From Botrytis cinerea B05.10 (lineage: Eukaryota; Ascomycota; Leotiomycetes; Helotiales; Sclerotiniaceae): DNA of 64,000 bases. Shown here in pieces: positions 10,728 to 21,449 of the stretch. The notes beneath the pieces were generated by a model that saw only the letters and a program-made list of their open reading frames with translations, was not told the origin of the DNA and did no database searches. Position numbers and translations under genes: made by a program. Positions within the stretch are counted from its first letter, which is position 1; the number at the start of each line of letters is the position of its first letter. The stretch spans positions 744,001 through 808,000 of the forward strand of contig NC_037311.1 of assembly GCF_000143535.2 (NCBI RefSeq), written 5' to 3'.

Positions 10728-12606
10728 ATGCACAACTTCGTCAAAGCAAATGCTTGGGTAGCTCTAAGACTACCTTCAGATAACCTCAAAGTCTTACAAG
10801 TTGTTCCAAATACGTGAGTGAGTTTCGATAGCGTTGGCGGAGAATTTTCTCCTGTCTCCAACTTTCTAGGGGGTTTGATGGGAATTCCTTGCTGATATTG
10901 TTACAAGTCCAATCTCTCTGGGAAAATATGGGACATTTCCAAGCAATCTCATAATTGATCGTCCATATAACCTAAAGTACGAACTTATCGACCGACAAAA
11001 GGATCAAAAATACTCGGATCTGAGGATTGTACCTGCTTCCGAGATCCATGCCGACACCATAGCAGAGGAAAATGCAGCAGCGAATCCTGTTCCAGATGAA
11101 AATGTAATAATTGGAGGAGATGGGGTCGAATTCGAGCTTGTTGGAGAAAATGGCGAAGTTATTATGCGCTCGAATCGCGAAACTATTGATGACTCTGCCA
11201 GGCAGACCCTAACTCAAGAAGAGATTGAAACCTTAAAAAGAGACGGTGCAGCAGCAGGAAAGGACCTGATTGCCAAACTCATGCTATCACACACTGCCAT
11301 CGACGAAAAGACGTCTTTCTCATTGGCAAAATACAAGCTACTGAAAACCAGGAAATACCTGCGACAATTCACAATCCTACCAATGGATGTGGCAATGATG
11401 GATTACTGGATGATGAAAGAGAAAGATGCTAGCAAGATCATGGAATGTAGAGACGAAATGCTCGCTTTGGCTGGAAGCTGGGCAAATGTACATTTCTCCG
11501 AGGATCCAGAAAACGAGCATACCGATGACCCTCTCAATACAAGTGGTGGTGGTCGATTATTAGTTGTGGATGAGACTGGTGGTTTATTAGTTGCAGCTAT
11601 GGCCGAGAGAATGGGCCTACTGTACCCAGAAGAAGATCAGGATCTACCCACGGAATTCACAGGGGCGTCAGAAGAAGCCCAAGCTGATAAAGAACCAACT
11701 CCTCGACACCAGCACGATCGCCAGTATCGACCTTATGCCAGTACTAATACCTTGACTCTAATACACACCAACTCTCAACCCAATCTTTCACTCCTAAAAT
11801 ACTTCAATTTCAATATTGATAGTCCTGCAGCATCGCACCCTCTGACTAGACGACTCCTACCTATATCCTGGCTTCAACTCATTTCGCCAGAAAGCGATAG
11901 CTTATATGCATCTCCGCCTCCTTCGGCAACTCCAGAGGAATTATCAAAATGGAGTTCAGGTAAGAGAGGAACCCATTTTCGAAAGAAGCGTCGCTGGGAG
12001 AGAATCAGACACATCGTGTCGACTACACAACACGGCGACTTCACCGGCTTAGTAGTGGCTTCTAACATGGACCCTATATCTATCATCCGTCGCACCATTC
12101 ACCTCCTAAGACCCAGTGCTACCATCACCATATATTCTCCCACTATTGAACCCCTAGTTGCCCTTGCAGATCTTTACAGCACGAGCAGAAGAACAGCATT
12201 CATCCAATCGCCCCCAGAAGAGCTAAAGGGACTGTCACAAGCAGAAATAGCCACATGGCAAGGAAATGAAGATTTTCCTCTCAACCCCTCGCTTATATTA
12301 AATACGTCGGTACAGAGCTGCAGAAAACGAGAATGGCAAGTTCTACCAGGAAGAACTCATCCTTTGATGACGAGTAAGGGTGGTGCTGAGGGATATCTGT
12401 TTACGGGAACGAGAGTTGTTCCTGCGGAGGGAAAAGTATCGGCCAGGGGGAAATTTTCAAAAAGACCCAAGGTAGCTGAAGGAGAGAAAACGAGTACGGG
12501 AGCTACGGAGGATATTGAGGGGAGTGCGAATAAGAAAATCAAATTGGAACCCGGAAGTCTGGAGGTTCAATCGAATGGCGAACAAGATGTAATCATGGGA
12601 ATATAG
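10728..12606 (+). CDS. TRM6: tRNA (adenine-58-N1) methyltransferase non-catalytic subunit TRM6/Gcd10
   Basis: Partner of catalytic Trm61; the complex makes m1A58 in tRNAs, including initiator tRNA-Met, in the nucleus. Exons 10728..10813 and 10908..12606, with an intron of 94 bp (GTGAGT donor, ACAAG acceptor) splitting a Thr codon; product 594 aa. The N-terminus MHNFVKANAWVALRLPSDN followed after the join by ISLGKYGTFPSNLIIDRPYN is the Trm6 signature. Further on come TLTQEEIETLKRDG, KYKLLKTRKYLRQFTILP (the KY..rK.Kky..fTvl motif) and the C-terminal Rossmann-like half with GRLLVVDETGGLLVAAMAER. The tail is Lys/Glu-rich. The start is fixed by the short first exon, without which the N-terminal motif would be missing. 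Confidence 0.93.
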
Positions 12607-12896
12607 AGTTAAACTCCAATGCAATTAATATATCGCACTTTCCTTGCATTACACGCATATAGTTGAAGTACAGAATCGATATTGTATTGGGTAAGGTAGT
12701 CTTGAAGATTGGTGAGCTTCGCCTGCCTATCCTTTTCTCTCGGTTATTCACCTCCACCTAACTTCGTTTCGTAACTACAACTGTATCTTTGTATCGCCCA
12801 TAATAACACCGCCAACTCCCTAACAAATGCATGCTCTCAACTTGCAACGTCATCTTCCATTTTTCAAGCAGCTCCAATTCATATCTACAGATCTCC

Positions 12897-13735
12897 TCAC
12901 AAACTCTTCCCCATGAACTTCCTCTTCGTGAAGCTCAACCACCATTTACTTGGCATCCTATCCTCGGTATCGTAAATGCGTGCTAACAATCTACTTGCCA
13001 ATTCTTGACGCACTTGTCCTAGATACTGTCGGAGGGTTTCGGCTTCTTGTCTTGAGGCAGGTGCTTCGAACATCTATTTGGAGTACCTGTTAGCTTCCCT
13101 AATTTTATTCCTACTCCTATCCCAATACACGATTCCCAATTCCAAGCCCCCATCTAGAAAACCAACAACACAAATAAGAGGGAAATAAAACCAACCTGAT
13201 TCAAAGGAAATCCTGGCTCTCCGGGAATGGCAAAGTTGCTATCCAGCGCAATATTCTGGACCTCCTTCTGCGCCTCCCTAAACTCCATCTTCGGTCTCAC
13301 CTTCCCGATACACTCGCTAACCCATAGAATTCCATAAATCAAAAGACGATCTGGGGGCCCTTGAATTTCGAAATTGCGGAAAAATGTATTGGCGCGGAAG
13401 AGCGAAAGTACCTCGTCTAATGCATCGTAGGATTCGGAATCGGGCTCTGGAGAGAGATGTGCTGGGAGAGAGGGATCGAGAGGGAGTGTGTAAGCGGGTC
13501 CGCGGACTTTTGTGCGGAGGGGAAGGAGAGGAAAGTTTCCAATTAGGTGGAGAGGAGTGGAGGAGTCTTCGTTGAATATGCTGTTGTAGGCCTAGGGGAG
13601 GTGGTGTGTTAGCTTTATCCAAGGTATGACGGGTGAGGTGTCTGAAGGTTAGAGTGGTTTTGAAATGTTTATCTCAGGATTATATTTTGATTGAAAGAAT
13701 TGAAGCATAAAACTTTATCAAATACTTACGGGCAT
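12897..13735 (-). CDS. ARC18: Arp2/3 complex subunit 3 (ARPC3 / Arc18, p21)
   Basis: Subunit of the actin-branching Arp2/3 complex at cortical patches and endocytic sites. Three exons on the minus strand: 13735..13730 (only six bases, ATGCCC), 13591..13196 and 13073..12897; introns of 138 and 122 bp. Product 192 aa, slightly longer than the roughly 178 aa animal protein. Recognised from MPAYNS, the LIGNFPLLPLR segment, DEVLSLFRANTFFRNFEI, DRLLIYGILWVSECI, NFAIPGEPGFPLNQ and the C-terminal PSKWWLSFTKRKFMGKSL. All three exons join in frame. Tail to tail with TRM6, 290 bp apart. The six-base first exon is required to supply Met-Pro before Ala-Tyr. Confidence 0.93.
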
Positions 13736-16142
13736 ATTGAACAATTTGTGTTTCTAGATATGGGGATTGGTGTACGAGTTGTTAATGTAGAGGGGTTTGA
13801 AGCTGCGTCAGTTCAAGGAGAGGTGTCGGCTGGTTGAGCTATCTTTTGGCCTGAGGCTGACGTAGCTTCGCTTTTGATCCACCTCGCTGTGGAGCTGAAC
13901 GACAACTTTATATCCACTTCAACGGCATTTCATAAGCGCATGAAGTTATTTTGAAAGGCTCTTGTTAGTGAACTGGCCTTGGAGAATTGGATGAGGTTTT
14001 CATTGCAATGTCTCAAGTTATCCAATGCTGAGGGTGGGAGTGGGAAATTCTACGATCTTCTCTCCTACTATTGCTCGGCATGTGGTGCGCAACCTGGCAC
14101 CGGCAATATGGGTTGAACAATTTGTTCACTACTGTCCATACGATTCATCCAAGCATGTTAGCTTTCTTTTTCTCTTGTAGTTTTATGATCTAGGAACAAA
14201 CAAGTCTGCCAGTTCTTGAAATATTCACACGTGCGAGATTTTAAAACTATCACGGAAAGCTAGACTATCAGTGGATCATGACTTCAATCCGTTTCAGCTA
14301 CCTGGAAAAGTTTTCCATTTGAGTAGGTGCAAGGTTGTATTGTGTAAATCTGTGCAGTATCCTTACCATTGAACTTTGTCTATTACAATTTGAAGAAGTC
14401 TTGCTTCCACGCGAAGCGACTGAGAACCTTCGCTGCAAAGTGTGCGCCCATGCCGACTCAGCGAAGAGAAATATAAAGTGAAAGCGTTTCTGTGGATGAG
14501 TGCATAGTAGTTTCCGGGTTCAAATTGAGGACTGGTACGTAGAAGCAAAATCCCAGCCTTGGCCGAACGTCTGGTCCAGAGTAAAGGTTAAGAAAGCATC
14601 AATTCTACATTTCCACTTTATTCTTCTATGTGTCTCAAACGTTTCCGCAATCAGATCATCAAGGCGAAAGAGCAGTGTATTTAGTATTAGGGCTGCTAGT
14701 CGCATTCGAGATTCTACTTTCAAAAAGAATGATAATTTATGAACCATTTCGATGAATAGACCATTTCAAATTAATTTAACAACAAAGACCTCCTCAATAA
14801 TCGAAACCAAGACCATTGCTTGGTGGACATAAGTACTGGCTTTCGGACACTGCAGACTAACCTAAGGTGTCAAAGCATGATAATACATGGCGCTGAATAG
14901 TAAACACGGTTATTGCACCCAACCTCTTGATCAGATCTGTGGAGCATCTCCTAATCTAAATTTAGATATCTCACTGCTTGGAATAGTCTTTTCCACATAA
15001 TGGTCTGTGACTTTTATTCTACCTTTACGAAATGGAAGGTCTAAACAAAACATTGTTGAGATATCACTAGTATTGTTTGCAACTCTTGAGACCGACCAAG
15101 CGGCTCGCATTCCACCCAGAAATCCTATGGAATAGTTACTTCTTGCAGTGACATAGGGTTCTTCTTAACTTTTGGTACGTTGTATGGATAATTTCTGTGT
15201 ATCTGAGCTAAAGTTGTATCCTTGTAGTGCTATTAATAAATCCAATCAGATGTTGGTGTTCATCGAACTGGACGGACAAATCAAAGTGCAGTGCTTCAAT
15301 GCCGATTGATTGTTATATATTAGGAGGTGCATCTGAGTTGGGCGAAGGTGCATTTCTAATGATTCAATGACTAGCAGCCCCTCGCTTTTCTACCCTGCTA
15401 AGTTTGAAAGATAGCAATGGTTTCGTAAGAGTATTCCATACCTGGTGCCAAATAAAATCAATCTAAAGCATTGCAAAGCATTTCGGTATATTATTCCCAT
15501 GCCAGTAAAACATTCCTTCCCATATTTGTCACCATACAGGCCATATTCAATCCAGTATACTAAACCCATGACATTCTTCTCCTATCTTGAAAACCCATTT
15601 GTTATTACATCAAAGATCATGAGATGACATTATCGCCCAAATGCACATATGCCGTATTACCCGTACCCTTGCATAGTCCAGATTCCGGATAAAATGTGAA
15701 CATGCACTTCCCGACGGCTCGCCGGGAAATTGAAATTCGTTAAATGAAAATCCGGGGTATGTGGCAACACTGCCGAAGGAACACCGCGTGTGTGGGGCGT
15801 TTCAAGGCAAGATTTAAGGAGGGTCGCTCAAGATATGCAATCTCATAGGCGGAATTTACATGACGACCAATACTCAATATATTAATATGAAGTCGATCTG
15901 CTTCACATAGAGGTTGTCAGTATCGATCATAAGACAAGTTATTTGCTCCTGTGACCAGAAGCTTGATTGGCAACGTTTCTTTCGTCGCTGTGATTTCATT
16001 TGTAAATTATGCAGTGTTTGCTTCTATCAACGAGGAAAGGGAGATGTCGACGCTTGGCAATCAAAGTATAAATCAGTCACCAAATTCCTGAATACACTCC
16101 GAGTATACAACGACTCAAATCTGTTCCATCAAGACAGTTATA
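13736..16142. other. Intergenic, 2.4 kb; LPMO promoter at right end
   Basis: No coding frame with family features was seen on either strand. The right 400 bp is the presumed LPMO promoter with two CreA-like sites. The rest shows no repeats or RNA gene I can support. Confidence 0.55.
15752..15797 (+). promoter_or_regulatory. Pair of CreA-like sites upstream of LPMO
   Basis: CCGGGG at 15752-15757 and GTGGGG at 15792-15797 both fit SYGGRG, 40 bp apart and about 350-390 bp upstream of the LPMO start. AA9 genes are commonly under CreA glucose repression, and paired sites are the effective form. Inference from spacing only. Confidence 0.35.
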
Positions 16143-17013
16143 ATGTTTTCCAAGAAAATCACAGCTTTAGCTCTCGTTTCGGCCGTAAAGGCCCATGGCA
16201 CAGTCTCTGGAATCGTCGCCGATGGGATTTAGTAAGATTTTCCATCCTTAGAATTGCTGCATCTCTCTAGAAACCGAGCTAACAATATCAAGCTACGATG
16301 GATACAATCCAAGCTATCAATATACCTCACCCGCCCCCGTAACCGTCGGCTGGCTGATACCTAAAGATCTCGACAATGGATTCATCTCTCCGGCTGCCTA
16401 CACGACTTCCGATATCATCTGCCACGTCGACGCAGCACCAGCCCAGATCGAGGCTCCTGTTAAAGCAGGTGGAAAGGTTGAACTTCAATGGACACCATGG
16501 CCCGTATCTCATAAAGGTCCAGTCATTGATTACCTAGCCAATTGCAATGGACCATGCGAGACTGTCGACAAAACAAAACTGCAATGGTTCAAGATCGATC
16601 AAGTTGGATTGATCAGTCCAACGGCAGAGACCAGTGGATTGTGGGGCACTGATGTATTGATTGCCAACAATAATAGCTGGACTGTCACAATACCCTCAGA
16701 TATTGCAACTGGCAACTATGTTCTCCGCCACGAGATCATTGCTCTCCATTCCGCTAGCTCTGTGAATGGCGCCCAAAATTATCCACAGTGTGTCAATCTT
16801 GCAATCAAGGGTACTGGTACAGCAAAACCAGCTGGTGTATCTGCGACTAGCTTTTATACTCCAACCGATCCGGGTATACAATTCAGTCTTTATGGCACAC
16901 TTACGAGTTATACTATTCCTGGCCCTGCTCTCTACAGTGGTGCGATCTCAGTTACACAAACTCTACCTGCTGCACCAACCGCGAGCGCGACTGGTGTTTA
17001 TACTGTTTCGTGA
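16143..17013 (+). CDS. AA9 lytic polysaccharide monooxygenase (secreted)
   Basis: Copper enzyme that oxidatively cleaves cellulose or beta-glucans outside the cell. Exons 16143..16231 and 16293..17013, with an intron of 61 bp that splits a Tyr codon; product 269 aa. The signal peptide is [17 protein letters not shown]; cleavage leaves His18 (HGTVSG) as the N-terminal copper ligand. The second His-brace ligand is His103 in [21 protein letters not shown] carries His182, and GAQNYPQC carries Gln191 and the axial Tyr193. Cys73 and Cys196 match the usual long disulphide, and Cys114/Cys118 the short one. There is no CBM1; the last 60 residues are a Ser/Thr/Pro-rich tail. Expected control: CreA-type repression (two candidate sites upstream). 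Confidence 0.95.
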
Positions 17014-17483
17014 TGGGTTGGAAGGCATAGGTGTTGAGCTTTGAGAGAGGAGGGAGAGAGGTGATGGTGAGGAAGATATTGGAAATTGATGTTGACATGG
17101 TGGTACTGGGGATATGTCGTATGTTATGGTGAACGATTGGCTTTATGTAGCAAAGAACGAAAGACATTCCCAATATCCAATGCAATTTTGAGCTTCAAGG
17201 TCCACTTTGCAACAATAATATTCTTACCATAACATACTCGTAGTCAAAAGAAGATGAAGCCATTCTTCTGAAGCCCTAGTTAGGCGCATCAATCATCAAA
17301 TATTTCTGGTTCTTCCAGACCATCCTAAAACTTCAACACCCACCGCCCAACAATTTCGCAAAGTTCATCACCTTGTCAAATACAATAGACAACCTTAAAC
17401 GACTATATATACCGCGATAATTGAAGCCTCTTCATCCAGATCGCAAAGGCGACAAACAGTCCTGTTTGTTCAGGTCAAATACG

Positions 17484-17560
17484 GTCTGGTGGTGGAGTGG
17501 TAGCACGCCTGGTTCGAATCGGAAAAAATTCCGTCGCGGGGTTTCTCCTCCCGCCCCTCT
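17484..17560 (+). pseudogene. Degenerate tRNA-Gly-like sequence
   Basis: TGGTGGTGGAGTGGTAGCAC resembles the D-arm (A box) of fungal tRNA-Gly, and GGTTCGAATC resembles a T-loop (B box). The B box follows the A box after only about ten bases, so the anticodon arm is missing and the T-stem does not pair. Downstream bases form unrelated hairpins (CCGCCCC/GGGGCGG with a six-base loop). Probably a decayed or deleted tRNA gene. Confidence 0.3.
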
Positions 17561-18587
17561 CGTGGGGCGGCAAGGTTTTGCCATTTATGATTGTTTTTCC
17601 TTTTTGTGCCCTGGACTGGAAATAGTATTGCAGTCATTTAATTGTTAGAGATGCGGTTGTTCCTGTCCTCTTTTGGTTCTTGTTGTTATGTGTTAAGCGA
17701 GTGCTTGAATTTTTGGCGGGGAAAGGGAGCGAGGGAAAGTGAATGTGGTTATTGTGGATATTGGATATGAAGTTCGGGTGGCTTCTAGGTATAATAATAA
17801 GCTTAGCTAGCAGTTATAGGCGAAAGCGGAGGAAAGCTGCAAGATATCTAGTGGAATGCGTCAAAATATAAGGTTCAAAAGGTTGCAATGCGTCCTGCAG
17901 CAACTCTTATCATATTCCTTCTTTCTGCCTGTCGAGAGCCGCACTTTGTATCATGAACATCTGCTTCATACTCAATCTCATGGGATTGAACTTGTAGGAA
18001 GTTTGTTGCAATGTCGATTAATGTTGATTGAAATGAGCTGGAAATTTTTTTAGAAAATTTATCTGAATGATCATGAGCTTTCTTTGAGCTCCGGTGATAA
18101 ATCCCAATGTAAAGACTACAAATTATCAGAATTTCTGGATGGTATAATTTTTGAGCAGCAAAACGCCTAGCTTGTTGTAAAAATACTCATACGTTCCATT
18201 CATCATCGAAGAATTCACGTCATCAGCATTTTGCAAGCGCGGAACCAAGGAAGGCAAACCTGAACATTCGAAAACTGGTGCTCGATTCATGTTATTTAAA
18301 ACCGTTGAAACCTAAAAGAGTCCTCCAGAGACTTGAATGAATATACTATACGTGCTTGTCCTTTCTTTCAAGTCATAATCTATGGAAGTGAATTCTTCAC
18401 GGTGAATCTTCCAGTCACAGTCAAACGGCATGCTTTTGAGCGATTGAAGAGTTCAAGTCCTTGAGATTATCTCACGACCACTGGCATAATATTAACAAGT
18501 TACAAATGCATGAAGTTACCAAATTATTTCCATATAATATAATTTCATTAAACTGGTTACTCTATCATCCTGCCACTACAAATTCCT

Positions 18588-18602
18588 CGTGAATTTCACG
18601 TG
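18588..18602. promoter_or_regulatory. Palindrome with CACGTG core
   Basis: CGTGAATTTCACG is a perfect 6-1-6 inverted repeat that overlaps a CACGTG E-box at 18597-18602. It lies about 130 bp upstream of the start at 18734. A bHLH- or bZIP-type binding site is possible. Confidence 0.3.
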
Positions 18603-18733
18603 ACCATGACCCATCTTCGTGAATCTCGGCATGTCTGACTCACCCGATGAGGCTTTCCAATCCTCATTTTCAAATGAAGTAAACTTTTTCAACTCGAATA
18701 AGAGTAGAATCTACACATCAGCAAAAAGAAAAC

Positions 18734-19351
18734 ATGGTCTTCACGCCCACAAAACCGCCTCTTCTCCTGGTCATCGACCTCCATCAAATTGAGGTCGATC
18801 CGCCATCTTCTTGGGGCCCACGCTCTACTCCCAATCTCACTTCAAATGTGTCCACGATTATCAATGCCTTCCGCAAGCAATCTTTTCCAGTTCTTCATGT
18901 TCATCACCACTCGCTCGACCCCAGCGATGAATTCTACCCAATTGAGGCCAACGCTAGCTTCATCGCACCACATGCTTGCGCTGTTCCATTACCGGATGAG
19001 CTGATTTTTATCAAGAACACTGGAAGTGCATTTGCATCTAGTAAACTGAAGGAAACTCTACCGGAATTACACTGTGGGGATAGAGAGATTGTGGTAATTG
19101 GCATGGAAGGTGCAAAATGCGTCAACAGCACCGTGAGAGGTGCGAAGGATCTAGGATTAAACATGGTGGTTGTCGTAGATGCTTGTGCGTCTTTTGGGGT
19201 CGATTACTTCAAGAGAGAGAAGGTAGGAGCAGAGGAAGTGCATAAAGTAGCGATGAGTATCTTGGCTAGTTCCTATGCTAGACTGGTTGAGACGGACGAT
19301 TTGGTTAGGGAATTGGGAAAATGGGACGGCACAGGCAGAATTGACTCTTGA
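18734..19351 (+). CDS. Isochorismatase-like cysteine hydrolase
   Basis: A single exon of 205 aa in the isochorismatase/nicotinamidase fold family. Visible catalytic set: Asp15 in LLLVIDLHQ, Lys94 in LIFIKNTGSAF and Cys129 in VIGMEGAKCVNSTVRGA, in the usual order and spacing. The cis-peptide region before Cys reads MEGAKCVNST. FPVLHVHHHSLDP matches the conserved strand-plus-His segment. There is no signal peptide. The substrate cannot be told: family members hydrolyse isochorismate, nicotinamide, ureidoacrylate or other amides, and fungal secreted relatives act on salicylate precursors. Lack of a signal peptide argues against the classical secreted type. The start has AACATGG context. Confidence 0.85.
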   Translation: MVFTPTKPPLLLVIDLHQIEVDPPSSWGPRSTPNLTSNVSTIINAFRKQSFPVLHVHHHSLDPSDEFYPIEANASFIAPHACAVPLPDELIFIKNTGSAFASSKLKETLPELHCGDREIVVIGMEGAKCVNSTVRGAKDLGLNMVVVVDACASFGVDYFKREKVGAEEVHKVAMSILASSYARLVETDDLVRELGKWDGTGRIDS

Positions 19352-19979
19352 ATCATGTCTAGGTCGGTGCTGGAGGAAGGCATGATATTTGATCTATGAC
19401 CTTTGATTTATAGCCACACACCTCTAGTTCGTCTTACCGTATAACCAAACATCTATTATCCCAGTATCAGTAAATGATAATAAGAATGTGTATCACAGAG
19501 TTCTGTATATATATAGTACTGCGAATATTGTAATCGTTGATCCATCAGCTGGTTTCCTCTCCTACCCGTTGACAAATCAAATCAACTAACATTCAACATC
19601 GCTCCACCAAGACAACATAACATTAAAATCATTCATGAACAACTCAAGACTCTGGATACCGCTTGCAAGAGATGTTTCCCTTTATCGGGTATTCTTATAT
19701 CTTACATACAGAAGGCTACTTCACACAATCTTCATTAAAGGAGCGATCTGTATCAGTTGAGCAGTCTTCTCTTCTCTCCTGAAAACCACTCGCTTGATGC
19801 CTTATACCATATCTACGAGCATCTTAATGAACTTCGCACACTATCATTTCTGCAACTAAAATTCGTCTAATCGATGTTCGCCTCAATTTGCTGAAGATCG
19901 TACTAGTACCAGTATTTTGCATTGTACTTTATAGGATCTTAAACAAGCAGCGATGGTAATGAATTAATTGCGACGCCGA
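19352..19979. other. Intergenic between convergent genes
   Basis: Shared 3' space between the hydrolase (plus) and the F-box gene (minus). Nothing else seen. Confidence 0.6.
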
Positions 19980-21449
19980 CTAAATGAAATAGACGAGAGA
20001 GAAACCACATGATGTAGAGTCCGGGATGACGTCTAGATTCTCGACCTCTCTAGCAGCCTCTAAATTATTCTCTCTGTACAAATGGATTGCACTATTATCC
20101 CCTGGCAATAAAAGTTGAATTTCTTTGCCGGAAGGGAACCTAGATTGCTCTGCAACAAAATGATTTCCAATGGCCTTGATAATATTACTTCTTGCACCTA
20201 TGTCTATTCCACCTGATGATAGCGATAGATGGGTGACAGAAGCAGGTAAAAGCTCATTGATGAATATCTCAAAATTTCTGGGTCCTTGATTCGTTAGAAT
20301 GCGTTTTGACTTTATAGCTCGAAATGCAGCATCGGCATGATCACAGATCGCAATTTCCAAAGGCAACTCAAGCTTTCGGAGACACTTAAAGCCACGCATG
20401 AACAAATTGTTAGGGGCGATTGAAACTATTGGTCTGTCTTTGAGAGAGGTGTCCTCGGTGGACGTTGGCGCACAAATTCTGATAGAAAGCTCCTCGAGAT
20501 AACTTCCTGCCTCGCTCTCGATTGCTGCTATGAATTTGAAAATATTCCAGATCTCACTATCGCTTTCCTTTTCAACCGAATGGTCGTAATTAAAACTCCG
20601 GAGATGCGGGGCATGTCTGAGGAAATTGGCAATGGCTACGTCATTAATACAACAGTTTTTAAGATAGACTGTTTCGAGACTCTGGCCGCAACGGAAATCC
20701 GATATGGGCTTAGACAGGTGTGTAGTGGATAAGTCACCTCTTGCTACGAAGTTGGGGCCGCGGTATGACCGCAAATTTGGCAGTGCTAACAACGGAAAGT
20801 CTTGCCACAAGTCAAATTTGAGTCTAGTGTAGGTTGATATCTTAATCTTAGTAAGTTGAGCGAGACTAGGGGCTTCACATGGAAACGTCGATAGCTTGCT
20901 TTCGGCAAGGATGGTCTCGAAAAGCTTTTTGGGGGCTTCGAGTGGTTGCCAAGGAGATAGCACAAGAGTCTTGACGTTGGGTAGCAGTGTCAAGACGAAA
21001 GCAGTGACATGTTGTGAATAGTTCCTAGAGTACCGATTCCTTCTAAGATCAGCTTTGATTAACTCATGATACTCCATCCAGTCCAATCCGGCTTTCTTCA
21101 AATAAGGAGAATCAGCGAGTAGATTTTTTAGAGGTCCATGATGTCTACGGTAAACATCCTGAATGTAAGAATGGTATCTGTCAAAGCCAAAGTCTGCGTG
21201 TATAATATAACGGGCAATTATAGGCTCGCTATCGATCCGTAGTATGAGATCCAGCAATGTATTGGTCGGTTGTGATGATCCTAATGCTAGTCTATGGAAT
21301 TGTGAGCGAAGCTGATTGTGACCTTCAAGGAATGGTGTGCACAATGCGTGAGTTCCTTGGCAGGTCAAAGCCAGACTCTCGAATCCTTCCGGCAATACAA
21401 GCGACACGATTTTATGGAAAATTTCGGGAGGTAGATGGAGAAGTGACAT
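19980..21449 (-). CDS. F-box protein with degenerate leucine-rich region
   Basis: A single exon of 489 aa. The N-terminal LLHLPPEIFHKIVSLVLPEGFESLALTC has the F-box pattern (LPxEi...v...l....l.aLalTC). The remainder has spaced Leu-rich strands (LPNVKTLVLSPW, LAQLTKIKIS, SLETVYLKNCCIND, HLRSFNYDH, YLEELSIRICA, CLRKLELPLE), as in the irregular LRR-like repeats of fungal F-box proteins. Such proteins recruit substrates to SCF ubiquitin ligases via Skp1. The target is unknown. Large lineage-specific families of this kind are usual in moulds. Confidence 0.75.
   Translation of the reverse strand: MSLLHLPPEIFHKIVSLVLPEGFESLALTCQGTHALCTPFLEGHNQLRSQFHRLALGSSQPTNTLLDLILRIDSEPIIARYIIHADFGFDRYHSYIQDVYRRHHGPLKNLLADSPYLKKAGLDWMEYHELIKADLRRNRYSRNYSQHVTAFVLTLLPNVKTLVLSPWQPLEAPKKLFETILAESKLSTFPCEAPSLAQLTKIKISTYTRLKFDLWQDFPLLALPNLRSYRGPNFVARGDLSTTHLSKPISDFRCGQSLETVYLKNCCINDVAIANFLRHAPHLRSFNYDHSVEKESDSEIWNIFKFIAAIESEAGSYLEELSIRICAPTSTEDTSLKDRPIVSIAPNNLFMRGFKCLRKLELPLEIAICDHADAAFRAIKSKRILTNQGPRNFEIFINELLPASVTHLSLSSGGIDIGARSNIIKAIGNHFVAEQSRFPSGKEIQLLLPGDNSAIHLYRENNLEAAREVENLDVIPDSTSCGFSLVYFI

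Larger units (their letters stand above)
17014..18733. other. Intergenic, 1.7 kb
   Basis: Contains the tRNA-like relic near 17484 and the promoter of the isochorismatase-fold gene. No protein-coding frame is supported. Confidence 0.55.

Noticed and set aside
13317..13622. Minus-strand 101-codon frame
   Set aside because: Out-of-frame shadow of ARPC3 exon 2, where the other minus frame gives clear ARPC3 motifs.
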